The notes under the pieces are model-generated. The model saw only the letters and a list, made by a program, of their open reading frames with translations. It did no database searches and was not told the origin of the DNA. Of a stretch of 64,000 nucleotides of DNA, positions 1-8,451 are shown one piece after another (position 1 is the stretch's first letter; each line of letters opens with the position of its first letter). The position numbers were made by a program, and so were the translations under genes. The stretch comes from Rhizobium deserti. Its GTDB lineage: Bacteria > Pseudomonadota > Alphaproteobacteria > Rhizobiales > Rhizobiaceae. The DNA lies in assembly GCF_004358025.1 (NCBI RefSeq), contig NZ_SMTL01000001.1, positions 1,054,001 through 1,118,000 of the forward strand. The letters are read 5' to 3'.

Positions 1-316
1 TGTTCTGCGCCACGCTGAGATCGGGTGCGAGCAGGATTTCCTGATGCACCAGCACGATGCCGCGTGCTTCGGCGTCAACGGGACTTGCAAAAGCGACCGG
101 CTGCCCATCCATGCGGATTTCGCCGCGGGTTGGCAGGTGATTGCCGGCAAGGATCTTCATCAAAGTCGACTTGCCAGCGCCGTTTTCGCCGATGATCGCA
201 TGCACCTCGCCAGCACGCACGCTGAGATCGATGTCTTTCAGGACCTCGACAATGCCGAAGGTCTTGGACAGGCCGCGCGCGTCGAGCAGCGGTGCTTCTG
301 CTGCAACCGCGATCAT
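1..316 (-). CDS. Sugar ABC transporter ATP-binding protein (RbsA/XylG type), 3' end outside window
   Basis: Only the first 105 codons are present; the gene runs off the left edge. Translating the minus strand from the ATG at 314-316 gives an ABC ATPase N-terminus with Walker A GENGAGKST at about residues 43-51 and a Q-loop region ending in VLVHQE. The phrase LDARGLSKTFG followed by this Walker A is typical of the duplicated-ATPase subunit of CUT2 monosaccharide importers (ribose, xylose, arabinose). The protein would sit on the inner face of the membrane with a permease and a periplasmic binding protein encoded beyond the window. The start overlaps the stop of a 30-codon leader ORF (ATGA). 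A LacI-type operator 128 bp upstream matches one in front of lacI-xylB-xylA, so I infer a pentose substrate. Confidence 0.85.
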   Translation of the reverse strand, partial: MIAVAAEAPLLDARGLSKTFGIVEVLKDIDLSVRAGEVHAIIGENGAGKSTLMKILAGNHLPTRGEIRMDGQPVAFASPVDAEARGIVLVHQEILLAPDLSVAQN

Positions 317-405
317 GCGCGCCGGCCGGAAAAAATGAGCGTCGTGAAGCGGTTGTCGCGCAACGCGCCCCCAACGCCTGCCTCCTCGCAAGCGATGTGG
401 TGCAC
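313..405 (-). CDS. Possible 30-residue leader peptide coupled to the ABC ATPase gene
   Basis: A GTG codon (403-405) follows a strong Shine-Dalgarno GGGAGG (413-418) with seven bases between. The frame runs 30 codons and ends at TGA 313-315, which overlaps the ATPase start as ATGA. The ATPase ATG itself has no good ribosome site of its own, so translation is probably coupled through this ORF. The product ends in TTLIFSGRRA and matches nothing I recognise. It could instead be a chance ORF, with the real ATPase start elsewhere; the ribosome site and overlap favour translation. Confidence 0.45.
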   Translation of the reverse strand: MHHIACEEAGVGGALRDNRFTTLIFSGRRA

Positions 406-443
406 CTGAAATCCTCCCTGTACATTCAGGCTATCTAAGATTC

Positions 444-459
444 TGAGGTACGTAAAGCA
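444..459. promoter_or_regulatory. LacI-family operator upstream of the sugar ABC operon
   Basis: TGAGGTACGTAAAGCA is an imperfect inverted repeat around a central ACGT, the usual form of LacI-family sites (central CG). The related site TGAGGTACGTAAATCA lies at 8315-8330 in front of the lacI-type gene. Over TTCTGAGGTACGTAAA the two are identical. Confidence 0.6.
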
Positions 460-519
460 GATTTCCGCGTCAACTTCGCGTCATGAGGCGACGGAATGCG
501 ACTGGCGGCCACATCCATA

Positions 520-858
520 CTAGCGTGACCGGACGGTACCGACTTTCGACAGGACTTCGGACGGGATCCCGTAGCGCCGCACGATGTCGCGGTTGTCGCG
601 CAGACCGCACACTTCGCGCTGGATGAACAATGCCCAGAGGGCATCGGCGGCATCATGAACGAGAGCAAGGCGTGTTGCCTCATCCTCCTGGCCGCCCTCG
701 GCACTCCATTGGCGCAGCCTGGCAAGAGAAGCCTCCAGCTTCTGCCCGTGCCGACCAAGCGCGCTTGCCCGCTCGGCCGCCAGCTCATGCTCCAGAATGC
801 CCAATCCGCTTTCGGCGGTACGAGACGCGTGAAAGGCTTGCGGTGGACGGATGGCCAT
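520..858 (-). CDS. DUF6665-like hypothetical protein
   Basis: A 112-residue soluble protein with the pattern LEHELAAERASALGRHG, an ALWALF segment and a C-terminal RYGIPSEVL. I recognise it as the small alphaproteobacterial family annotated DUF6665, whose function is unknown. No signal peptide or membrane segment is visible. The start is odd: a perfect 17-bp tandem duplication covers the start region. The good ribosome site (GGGAG near 882-886) now precedes an ATG at 873-875 that is out of frame with this protein, while the in-frame ATG at 856-858 has no ribosome site. The gene may therefore be poorly expressed in this strain. Confidence 0.6.
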   Translation of the reverse strand: MAIRPPQAFHASRTAESGLGILEHELAAERASALGRHGQKLEASLARLRQWSAEGGQEDEATRLALVHDAADALWALFIQREVCGLRDNRDIVRRYGIPSEVLSKVGTVRSR

Positions 859-878
859 GAAGGACGGATGGCCATGAA
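845..878. repeat. 17-bp perfect tandem duplication over a start codon
   Basis: The unit ggacggatggccatgaa occurs twice head to tail at 845-861 and 862-878. Each copy carries one potential ATG on the minus strand. Seventeen is not a multiple of three, so the duplication shifts the frame between the well-placed ribosome site and the DUF6665-like coding sequence. Confidence 0.9.
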
Positions 879-938
879 GATCTCCCGTTTGCTGTCAAAC
901 GCGAAGGCCGCAAACGCCGTTCCCACCCGACGTCATTC

Positions 939-1835
939 TTACTTCGCCTTGACAAAATCGATGAAGGCTCTGAGCGGTGCCGGCACCAGCCGCTGGCCCG
1001 GATAATACAGAAACGGGCCCGGAAAACTTTGCCACCAGGGCTCGAGCACCGGCTCCAACTGCCCGCTGTTCAGGTAGGGCCGCAACCAGCCCTCGAACAG
1101 GCCAACGATCCCGAGGCCGGAAATGGCCGCCTCGACGGCAAGATCGCTGGCCCCGCCCGCCTGGACGATCAACGGACCGGGCGGATCGACCACGAGCACC
1201 TCGCCGTCGCGTTCGAACTCCCAGGGCGGCATGCGGCCACTGGCAAAGCGGTGGCGCAGACAGGCATGGTTCAAAAGATCCCGCGGATGCTCGGGCCGGC
1301 CATGGGCGTCGAGATAGGCAGGTGCCGCGGCAAAGGCATAGGTCTGCACCCGCGGCCCGATAGGCACCGCGATCATGTCCTGCTCCAGCCGTTCGCCATA
1401 GCGGATGCCCGCATCACAGCCGGCGGCGATCACGTCGACGAAGCTTTCATCCGTCATCACTTCCAGCCGCACATCCGGATAGGCTTGCAGGAAGGACGGC
1501 ACGATCCCGGGCAGGACAAGCCGTGCGGCGCTGGTCGGCACGTTGAGGCGCAGTGCGCCGGCTGGCCGGTCCCGGTAGCCGTTGACCACGTCGAGGGCGG
1601 CTTCCATTTCGGCCAGTGCCGGGGCGGCCCGTTCAAGCAGCCCCTTGCCCGCTTCGGTCGGAACAACGCTTCGCGTGGTCCGGTTAAGGAGCCGCACGCC
1701 GAGATTGCTCTCCAGGCGGCGCACCGCCTCGCTCAATCCGGACGCGCTGCTGCTCGTCACCCGCGCGGCCTCGCGAAAGCCGCCTGCGCGGGCAACTGCA
1801 ACAAACGCCTCCAGGTCGCTCAGCTCCACCTTCAC
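939..1835 (-). CDS. LysR-family transcriptional regulator
   Basis: A 298-residue protein of normal LysR length. The N-terminal winged helix-turn-helix spans about residues 3-62 (LEAFVAVARAGGFREAA, then LESNLGVRLLNRTTRSV). The rest is the periplasmic-binding-like effector domain, starting near PAGALRLNVP. It is transcribed divergently from the PdxI-type reductase gene, with 93 bp between the starts, the classic arrangement for a LysR activator of its neighbour. The intergenic region contains TGTCCAA twice about 30 bp apart (near 1857 and 1886), but I cannot define a T-N11-A box with confidence. The effector is unknown. Confidence 0.9.
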   Translation of the reverse strand: MKVELSDLEAFVAVARAGGFREAARVTSSSASGLSEAVRRLESNLGVRLLNRTTRSVVPTEAGKGLLERAAPALAEMEAALDVVNGYRDRPAGALRLNVPTSAARLVLPGIVPSFLQAYPDVRLEVMTDESFVDVIAAGCDAGIRYGERLEQDMIAVPIGPRVQTYAFAAAPAYLDAHGRPEHPRDLLNHACLRHRFASGRMPPWEFERDGEVLVVDPPGPLIVQAGGASDLAVEAAISGLGIVGLFEGWLRPYLNSGQLEPVLEPWWQSFPGPFLYYPGQRLVPAPLRAFIDFVKAK

Positions 1836-1928
1836 TGTTCGCCATTCAGCACAACTTGTCCAAATTATACCCCATTATCCTCCATATGTCCAAGCGCTAT
1901 CTTGCCGCCATCGACACAGGAGAAGATC

Positions 1929-2795
1929 ATGAGCACTCTCGAAAAGGCGGGCACGTTTGAGCTTGGCGACCGCACCGTCAAACGCCTCGGCTATGGCGCC
2001 ATGCAGCTGGCCGGCAAGGGCGTCTTCGGCCCGCCAAAGGAGCGCGACGCGGCGATCGCCGTGCTGCGCGCGGCCATCGAAGCCGGCGTCGACCATATCG
2101 ATACAAGCGATTTCTATGGTCCGCATGTGACCAACCAGATCATCCGCGAGGCCCTGCACCCCTATCCGGACAATCTGACCATCGTCACGAAGGTCTCAGC
2201 CAAGCGCGGCCCGAACGGCGAGTGGCTACCGGCCATGTCGCCTGCGGAGCTGACTTCGGCGGTCCATGACAACCTGCGCAATCTCGGGCTCGACGTCATC
2301 GACGTCGTCAACTTGCGCTCGATGTATGATGTCCACGGCCCGGCGGAAGGTCCGCTAGAAGAGCAACTGACGGCGCTGGCTGAATTGCAGCAGAAGGGTC
2401 TCATCCGCCATATCGGCCTCAGCAACGTCACGGCAAAGCAGGTTGCCGACGGCCGAAAGATCACCGACATCGTCTGCGTGCAGAACATGTACAACGTCGC
2501 CCATCGCGATGACGACGGGCTGATCGACCAGCTGGCACAGGATGGCACAGCCTATGTGCCGTTCTTCCCGCTCGGCGGCTTCTCGCCGCTGCAGTCGACG
2601 ACGCTCAATGACGTCGCAGCGAGCTTGAACGCCACGCCGATGCAGGTCGCACTTGCCTGGCTTTTGCGGCGCTCGCCCAATATCCTCCTGATCCCCGGCA
2701 CCTCGTCGGTCGGTCACCTAAAGGAAAACCTGGCCGCCGCCGAACTCACCCTGCCGGCGGAGGCGCTGGCGCAGCTCGACACGATCGCCGCTTGA
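1929..2795 (+). CDS. pdxI: Aldo/keto reductase, PdxI (YdbC) family
   Basis: The start is the ATG at 1929, after AGGAGAAGATC. The 288-residue product is close in pattern to E. coli YdbC, described as the pyridoxal reductase PdxI: RLGYGAMQLAGKG near the N-terminus, HIDTSDFYGPHVTNQI carrying the catalytic Asp and Tyr, TIVTK with the Lys, and LIPGTSSV near the cofactor site. The usual catalytic His of aldo/keto reductases (LHW) is replaced by NLR, which is also how I recall YdbC, so this looks like a family trait. Predicted role is NADPH-dependent reduction of pyridoxal or a related aldehyde in the cytoplasm. A LysR regulator is divergent. Confidence 0.75.
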   Translation: MSTLEKAGTFELGDRTVKRLGYGAMQLAGKGVFGPPKERDAAIAVLRAAIEAGVDHIDTSDFYGPHVTNQIIREALHPYPDNLTIVTKVSAKRGPNGEWLPAMSPAELTSAVHDNLRNLGLDVIDVVNLRSMYDVHGPAEGPLEEQLTALAELQQKGLIRHIGLSNVTAKQVADGRKITDIVCVQNMYNVAHRDDDGLIDQLAQDGTAYVPFFPLGGFSPLQSTTLNDVAASLNATPMQVALAWLLRRSPNILLIPGTSSVGHLKENLAAAELTLPAEALAQLDTIAA

Positions 2796-2852
2796 AGAAT
2801 CAAGCCGGTGGAGCCTCGCTCTGCCTGCCTTTCGTCCTGCTGACCTGATCGA

Positions 2853-3224
2853 TCAGGCGCGGCGCTTGCTGCCAAGCGCATCCAGCGCATCCGCATTGCC
2901 GCGTGCCCAGCCATAGAGAAGGTCGATCGGCTCGACGAAGCGTCGCCCGAGCGGCGTCAGCGTGTAATCCACCGCCGGCGGCACGGTGCCGTGCACATGC
3001 CGTGTCACCAGCCCGGACGCTTCCATGTCGCGAAGCGTCTGGGTCAGCATCTTCTTGGAAATACCCGGCAGGCTGCGCAGCAATACGCCGGTGCGGGCGC
3101 AGCCGCCGAGCCGCGTGGCCAGCACATGCAGGATCATGCTCGTCCATTTGCTTGCGAATATTTCCAGCACGCGCCGCGGTGCGCAGTCTTCGCGCCACTC
3201 GTCATCCGGCGATCCGCGCTCCAT
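2853..3224 (-). CDS. HxlR-family transcriptional regulator
   Basis: A 123-residue single-domain winged helix protein. The pattern RVLEIFASKWTSMILHVL, followed by GISKKMLTQTLRDMEASGLV, is the HxlR core. A Cys at residue 14 sits where redox-sensing HxlR proteins such as YodB and QorR carry their sensing Cys. The gene is divergent from the PRISE-type reductase with 114 bp between the starts, so it probably represses that gene in response to an electrophile or oxidant; this is inference from context. Confidence 0.88.
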   Translation of the reverse strand: MERGSPDDEWREDCAPRRVLEIFASKWTSMILHVLATRLGGCARTGVLLRSLPGISKKMLTQTLRDMEASGLVTRHVHGTVPPAVDYTLTPLGRRFVEPIDLLYGWARGNADALDALGSKRRA

Positions 3225-3338
3225 GATACTCTCTCTGCTCCTAGGTGGTTACGCCAGGGTGTCTATGTCCCCAAAGGGTGCCTTCTGGCATAGCTGCACT
3301 CCAAAGACTAGATGAGCCGCTAAAGCAAAGGAGCATGC

Positions 3339-4400
3339 ATGACCAAGAAAGCATTGATCGTCGGCGCCAGCGGCATTGTCGGCAGCGCCACCGCAAAAGT
3401 TCTGGCCGATGACGGCTGGCAGATCTGGGGCCTGGCGCGAAAGCCGCAGGCGCAGTCGAACGTGGAGCCGGTGGCCGCCGATCTTCTCGATCCCGCTTCA
3501 CTTGAAAAGGCGCTGGCCGGGCTCGATCCGTCGCATGTTTTCATCTCGAGCTGGCTCCGCCAGCCGACTGAGGCAGAAAACATCCGTGTCAACTCGGCCA
3601 TGGTCCGCAATCTGCTCGATGCCCTGCGGCCCGCAGGCTCCGTCCGTCATGTGGCACTGGTGACCGGGCTCAAACATTATCTGGGACCGTTCGAGGCCTA
3701 TGGCAAGGGCAGCCTGCCGCAGACCCCGTTTCGCGAGGAGCAGGGCCGGCTGGAAATCGACAACTTCTATTATGCCCAGGAAGACGAGGTCTTTGCCGCG
3801 GCCGCCCGCGACGGCTTTGCCTGGAGCGTGCATCGCCCCCACACCATCGTCGGCAAGGCGGTCGGCAACGCCATGAACATGGGAACGACGCTCGCCGTTT
3901 ATGCCTCGATCTGCAAGCAGTCCGGGCGCCCCTTGCGTTTTCCCGGCGTCGACATGCAGTGGAACGGCCTGACCGACATGACCGACGCGACCCTGCTCGG
4001 CCGGCATCTGCTTTGGGCAGCCACGACGCCAGCGGCGGCCAACCAGGATTTCAACGTCGTCAACGGCGACGTGTTTCGCTGGAAATGGATGTGGGGACGG
4101 ATCGCTGACTGGTTTGGCGTCGAAGCGGCGCCCTTCGACGGAACGGTCCAGCCGCTCGAAACTCAGATGGCGAACGACGCGTCGATCTGGGCTGAAATTG
4201 CCCAAAAGCACGGCCTGGCTGAGCCGGATATCGACCGACTGGTTTCGCCCTGGCACACGGATGCCGATCTCGGCCGGCCGATCGAAGTGGTCACAGACAT
4301 GGCCAAGAGCCGCCGCCTCGGCTTCCTAGACTACCAGCCGACGGATGACGCGTTTTTCACCCTGTTCGAGCAGTTGCGCGCCGACCGCCTGATACCGTAA
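3339..4400 (+). CDS. PRISE-type SDR oxidoreductase (progesterone 5-beta-reductase-like)
   Basis: A 353-residue extended SDR preceded by AAAGGAG. The NADP-binding Rossmann motif GASGIVGSA is at residues 8-16. The segments TGLKHYLGPF and NFYYAQEDEVF match the PRISE family (progesterone 5-beta-reductase / iridoid synthase-like), where the Lys and the Tyr of NFYY are catalytic. These enzymes reduce activated C=C bonds of enones. The bacterial substrate is unknown. The divergent HxlR regulator fits a role against reactive enones or quinones. A bidirectional hairpin follows the stop. Confidence 0.75.
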   Translation: MTKKALIVGASGIVGSATAKVLADDGWQIWGLARKPQAQSNVEPVAADLLDPASLEKALAGLDPSHVFISSWLRQPTEAENIRVNSAMVRNLLDALRPAGSVRHVALVTGLKHYLGPFEAYGKGSLPQTPFREEQGRLEIDNFYYAQEDEVFAAAARDGFAWSVHRPHTIVGKAVGNAMNMGTTLAVYASICKQSGRPLRFPGVDMQWNGLTDMTDATLLGRHLLWAATTPAAANQDFNVVNGDVFRWKWMWGRIADWFGVEAAPFDGTVQPLETQMANDASIWAEIAQKHGLAEPDIDRLVSPWHTDADLGRPIEVVTDMAKSRRLGFLDYQPTDDAFFTLFEQLRADRLIP

Positions 4401-4406
4401 CGAATG

Positions 4407-4437
4407 GCGGGCGGAGCCGTGCCCCGCCCGCTTCTTT
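4407..4437. terminator. Intrinsic terminator between the SDR gene and xylA
   Basis: GCGGGCGG (4407-4414) pairs with CCGCCCGC (4424-4431), followed by TTCTTT on the plus strand. It lies between two convergent stops and may serve both. Confidence 0.6.
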
Positions 4438-4443
4438 CGCTGA

Positions 4444-5754
4444 TCAAACGTAACGGTTGACGACGTTTTCGAGATATTCCTGGCGGCCGGAAACAGGCTC
4501 GGGGTTAATATCGTTTTGCTCGACCCAGGAAGCGATGTCGTCGAGCTTGTACTCGCCGCGCAGCATCTTCTGTGCTTCCGGGCTGTCCCACTTCTCGTAA
4601 CGGGCGTCGAGCGGCTTCTTGAGGGCGCCGTCGTCGATCATCTTTGCCGCAGCCTTCAGGCCACGGGCGCAGCAATCCATGCCGCCGATATGGCCGATCA
4701 GCAGGTCTTGCGGATCGAGCGATTGGCGGCGCAGCTTCGAGTCGAAATTGGTACCGCCGGTGGTAAAGCCGCCGCCCGCCAGCACCTGGTAATAGGCGAG
4801 CGCCATTTCCGGTACGTTGTTCGGGAACTGGTCGGTATCCCAGCCGGACTGGTAGTCGTTGCGGTTCATGTCGATCGAGCCGAAGATGCCAAAGGAATTG
4901 GCCATAGCCAGTTCATGCTCGAAGGAATGGCCGGCGAGGATCGCATGGCCCTGCTCGATATTGACCTTCACTTCCTTGTCCAGCCCGTGCTTCTGCAGGA
5001 AGGCATAGACCGTCGCAACATCGTAATCATACTGGTGCTTAGTCGGCTCCTGCGGCTTCGGCTCGATCAGGATCGTGCCCTCGAAACCGATCTTGTACTT
5101 GTATTCGACGACAAGGTTGAGGAAGCGCCCCATCTGGTCGAGCTCGCGGGTGAGATCGGTGTTGAGCAGCGTCTCATAGCCTTCGCGACCGCCCCACAGT
5201 ACGTAATTGGCGCCGCCGAGCTTCTTTGTCGCGTCCATGCAGGTCTTCACGGTCGCGGCCGCAAACGCGAAGACATCCGGATCCGGATTGGTCGCGGCAC
5301 CCGACATGTAGCGCCGGTGCGAGAACATGTTGGCCGTACCCCATAAAAGCTTGGTCCCGGTATCGGCCTGCTTCTGCGCGAAATAATCGACGATCTCGTT
5401 GAGGTTTTTCGTGTTCTCGGCGAAGTTATTGCCTTCCGGACGCACGTCGGCATCGTGGAAGCAGTAGAAAGGCACACCGAGCAGCTGGAAGAATTCGAAA
5501 GCGACGTCGGCCTTCATCTTCGCCGCTTCCATCGTGTCGGAAAACCAAGGCCGCTCGAAAGTCTGGCCGCCGAACGGATCGCCGCCCGGCCAGGTGAATG
5601 AATGCCAGTAGGCGACCGCGAACCGCAGATGATCCTCCATCCGCTTGCCGGCCACGATCTCATCGGGATTGTAGAAACGAAAGGCGAGCGGATTGGTGCT
5701 GTCAGGGCCTTCGTATTGGATCTTCTGGATGTCTCCGAAAAAGCCTGTGCTCAT
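4444..5754 (-). CDS. xylA: Xylose isomerase
   Basis: A 436-residue class II xylose isomerase of full length. It converts D-xylose to D-xylulose in the cytoplasm using divalent metal. The catalytic pair is visible as FHDAD, with H100 and D103. The metal-ligand region is present as [18 protein letters not shown] and GSIDMNRND. It is last in a lacI-xylB-xylA operon, 23 bp after xylB. SD AGGAGGAAT lies just upstream. Expression is presumably controlled by the LacI-type regulator encoded first in the operon through the operator at 8315-8330. Confidence 0.97.
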   Translation of the reverse strand: MSTGFFGDIQKIQYEGPDSTNPLAFRFYNPDEIVAGKRMEDHLRFAVAYWHSFTWPGGDPFGGQTFERPWFSDTMEAAKMKADVAFEFFQLLGVPFYCFHDADVRPEGNNFAENTKNLNEIVDYFAQKQADTGTKLLWGTANMFSHRRYMSGAATNPDPDVFAFAAATVKTCMDATKKLGGANYVLWGGREGYETLLNTDLTRELDQMGRFLNLVVEYKYKIGFEGTILIEPKPQEPTKHQYDYDVATVYAFLQKHGLDKEVKVNIEQGHAILAGHSFEHELAMANSFGIFGSIDMNRNDYQSGWDTDQFPNNVPEMALAYYQVLAGGGFTTGGTNFDSKLRRQSLDPQDLLIGHIGGMDCCARGLKAAAKMIDDGALKKPLDARYEKWDSPEAQKMLRGEYKLDDIASWVEQNDINPEPVSGRQEYLENVVNRYV

Positions 5755-5777
5755 GATGTATTCCTCCTTGAATATTC

Positions 5778-7232
5778 TTAATGTGCCAGCGACTTGATCG
5801 CCGGATAGGCGGCCCGGTAGCGAGCGTAAGCGGTGCCATAGGCCTCTGAGAGAGCAGAGACCGGGTCTACGGTTTCTTCTGTCTTCGGTGCCGAGCAGAC
5901 GGCGACGGGATCGGCGCCGGTCGCGGCGATCAGGCCGAGGCGCGCTGCACCGAAGGCGGCGCCGAAATCACCATCGGCCGGAATATCGACCGGTACGCCG
6001 AGCGAAGTGGCGATCGAAGACAGCCAATAGCGCGAGCGGGAACCGCCACCGATTGCCGTGACGCGGGAGATGGAGGTCCCGGCGGATTTCAGTGCTTCGA
6101 GGTTGTCGCGGATCGCAAAGGTTACGCCTTCCAGCACCGCCTGGGTCAGCACCGCCCGGCTGCTTTCATGTTCAAGACCGATGAAGGCGCCGCGGATAGC
6201 AGCATCATTATGCGGCGTCCGCTCACCCGAAAGATAAGGCAGGAACGTCACGCCGGTCGGCGCCTTCAAGCTGTCCCCGAGCTCCTGCGTCAGTTCGGCG
6301 GCCGTCTTGCCGGTGACATGCGCGTGCCAATTTAAGGCGTCGGTCGCCGACAGGATGACGCCCATCTGGTGCCAGGTCTTCGGCAGCGCGTGGCAGAAAG
6401 CGTGCACGGCGCTTTCTGGCTTCGGCAGATAGGCGGCGTTGGCGGCAAACAGCACGCCGGATGTGCCGAGCGAAACAAAGGCATGGCCTTCGGCAACCGT
6501 GCCCATGCCGCAGGCCGAAGCGGCATTGTCCCCTGCCCCGCCGGCGACGACGGCCTCACCGGCAATGCCCCAGGCCGAGGCAAGCTCGCGCCGCAGCGTG
6601 CCGCCTTGCTGCGTGCCTTCCACCAGAGACGGCATCTGCCGTTCGTCGAGATCCGTGGCTGCCAGCAGTTCGGGTGACCATTTGCGGCCACCCGTGTCAA
6701 GCCAGGACGTGCCGGCCGAATCCGACATTTCGGAAATATGTTCACCGGTCAGCCAGAGACGCAGATAATCCTTCGGCAGCAGAACCTTGGCAACCTTGGC
6801 AAAGATTTCTGGCTCGTTGTTCTTCACCCAGACGAGCTTTGGCGCTGTGAAACCCGGAAAGACGATATTGCCGGTCAGCTGACGGAAGATCGGATTGGCG
6901 TCGAGCGCGGCCGCTTCTGCGTAAGAGCGGGTATCGTTCCACAGAATGCAGGGGCGCAGCACCTTGTCATCGGCATCGAGCAGCGTCGCGCCATGCATCT
7001 GACCGGACAAGCCGATGCCCCTGACGGCGCCGAGCTCCTCAGGAAACTTCGCCTTCAGGCCGGCAACCGCTTCCTCGGTGGCGCGAATCCAGTGCGCCGG
7101 ATCCTGTTCGGACCAGCCGGAATGCGGCCGCGAGACGTCGAGCGAGCCGCTCGCCGACCCGACGATCTTCTGATCGCCGTCGATCAGCATCGCCTTGACG
7201 CCTGACGTGCCGAGATCGAGACCAAGATACAT
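5778..7232 (-). CDS. xylB: Xylulokinase
   Basis: A 484-residue FGGY kinase that phosphorylates D-xylulose to xylulose 5-phosphate, feeding the pentose phosphate pathway (a transaldolase gene lies at 23.8 kb). The phosphate-binding loop [11 protein letters not shown] is at residues 4-14. [11 protein letters not shown] is the substrate region, and [12 protein letters not shown] carries the catalytic Asp, D235. The C-terminal ATP-binding motif is [11 protein letters not shown]. It lies between the regulator and xylA with short gaps on both sides, so the three genes are one operon. Confidence 0.96.
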   Translation of the reverse strand: MYLGLDLGTSGVKAMLIDGDQKIVGSASGSLDVSRPHSGWSEQDPAHWIRATEEAVAGLKAKFPEELGAVRGIGLSGQMHGATLLDADDKVLRPCILWNDTRSYAEAAALDANPIFRQLTGNIVFPGFTAPKLVWVKNNEPEIFAKVAKVLLPKDYLRLWLTGEHISEMSDSAGTSWLDTGGRKWSPELLAATDLDERQMPSLVEGTQQGGTLRRELASAWGIAGEAVVAGGAGDNAASACGMGTVAEGHAFVSLGTSGVLFAANAAYLPKPESAVHAFCHALPKTWHQMGVILSATDALNWHAHVTGKTAAELTQELGDSLKAPTGVTFLPYLSGERTPHNDAAIRGAFIGLEHESSRAVLTQAVLEGVTFAIRDNLEALKSAGTSISRVTAIGGGSRSRYWLSSIATSLGVPVDIPADGDFGAAFGAARLGLIAATGADPVAVCSAPKTEETVDPVSALSEAYGTAYARYRAAYPAIKSLAH

Positions 7233-7255
7233 GATGATTCCTTTCCTGCCGCCCT

Positions 7256-8281
7256 TCAGGGCAAATTGTCTTTCAAGAAAATGTCGATGCGGATGCGCTC
7301 CTGCGCCGTAATGACCGGCAGACCGTCGGCCTTTGCCTTCAACACCCGGATGGCGCTACGAACCTCATGACCGGCGTCCTGGTTGAGGACCGCATCGATA
7401 ATGCCATCGGTCAGTGCGGCACGTGTCGGCGCCGTGAGCTCGTGGGCGATGACGAGCGGACGCCTGTCTGCTTCCCGGCTCTGCACGGCACGAATGAGGC
7501 CACGATTGCCGGCGCCGAGGCTGTAGATGCCGGAGATTTCGGGATGCCGCCTCAGCGCATCGGCAACCAGCATTTCGGCCAGTTCCGGATCGTCGCGGCC
7601 CTCCAGAACGGACAGAATTCGGACATCCGGAAAGGTGTCCTGAAGCACGGCCGAAAAGCCTTCCAGCCGTTCGCGATGGTCGCGCACCAGCATGGAACCG
7701 GCAAGCACGGCAACAGTCCCGGAACGCCCGGCGAGGAACCGGCCCATCAGGCTGGCGGCCGTTCGCCCTGCGGCAATATTGTCGATGCCGGCATAGTGGT
7801 CGCGGGCGGAGTCCGGCAGGTCGGAAACCAGCGTCACCATGGCAATCCCGGCTCCGGCAAGCCTTGCGACAGCATCGCGCACCTCCGGGGTATCGATGGC
7901 GACAAAGGCGATGCCGGCCGGCTTCTCCACAAGCACCGCCTCCAAAGCGCCCACCAAGGCAGAAGGATCGAAGGGCGGCACATCAACAACGCGGATGCCG
8001 GTTCGCTCCGCGCCCGAGCGGCCGATTGCGCCGCGCACCTCGTCAGCGAGACTGATCATGAAGGGATTGTCGTTCATCGGCAGGATGAACACGAAGGAAT
8101 AGGTGCGGCTTTTGGCCAGATTCGCGGCGGCCACGTCGCGTACATAGCCCAGAGCCGAGATCGCACCCTCGACCCTCTCCCGGGTCACATGCCGAACGCC
8201 GGGCCGACCGTTGAGGACGCGGTCGACTGTGGCGAGGCTGACGCCTGCGCTGCGCGCTATGTCATGGACCGTCGGCTTCAT
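7256..8281 (-). CDS. LacI-family regulator of the xylose operon
   Basis: A 341-residue LacI/GalR protein. The N-terminal helix-turn-helix is TVHDIARSAGVSLATVDRVL, followed by the hinge helix around VAAANLAKSRT and a ribose-binding-like sensor domain. It is the first gene of lacI-xylB-xylA. An operator immediately upstream of its own start implies autoregulation, and a near-identical operator in front of the sugar ABC operon at the left edge implies that it also controls transport. The inducer is most likely xylose or xylulose (inference). Confidence 0.9.
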   Translation of the reverse strand: MKPTVHDIARSAGVSLATVDRVLNGRPGVRHVTRERVEGAISALGYVRDVAAANLAKSRTYSFVFILPMNDNPFMISLADEVRGAIGRSGAERTGIRVVDVPPFDPSALVGALEAVLVEKPAGIAFVAIDTPEVRDAVARLAGAGIAMVTLVSDLPDSARDHYAGIDNIAAGRTAASLMGRFLAGRSGTVAVLAGSMLVRDHRERLEGFSAVLQDTFPDVRILSVLEGRDDPELAEMLVADALRRHPEISGIYSLGAGNRGLIRAVQSREADRRPLVIAHELTAPTRAALTDGIIDAVLNQDAGHEVRSAIRVLKAKADGLPVITAQERIRIDIFLKDNLP

Positions 8282-8314
8282 GAACTCCTCCGCCGAACGT
8301 CGTAGTGCAATTTC

Positions 8315-8330
8315 TGAGGTACGTAAATCA
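8315..8330. promoter_or_regulatory. LacI-family operator of the lacI-xylB-xylA operon
   Basis: TGAGGTACGTAAATCA is an inverted repeat (TGAkkTAC, then GTAmmTCA) around central ACGT, 34 bp upstream of the regulator start. It shares TTCTGAGGTACGTAAA exactly with the copy at 441-456. Confidence 0.65.
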
Positions 8331-8396
8331 AAAAATCTTGGAAGTGTAGCGGCCTACTGCCGAGCATTTGAATCGGCCCGTAAACCAGCCACAAAA

Positions 8397-8430
8397 GAAA
8401 AGGGCCGCCGCTTTCGCGACGACCCCTTCC
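8397..8430 (-). terminator. Intrinsic terminator after emrB
   Basis: On the minus strand, arms of 15 nt pair around a GAAA loop, with some G-U pairs, and TTTTCTTTT follows. It lies just past the emrB stop. Confidence 0.75.
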
Positions 8431-8451
8431 GGCGGTGGATCTGGTATAAGG

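Noticed and set aside
1857..1893. LysR box made of the two TGTCCAA repeats
   Set aside because: Direct repeats only; no convincing T-N11-A dyad could be placed, so no site was called.
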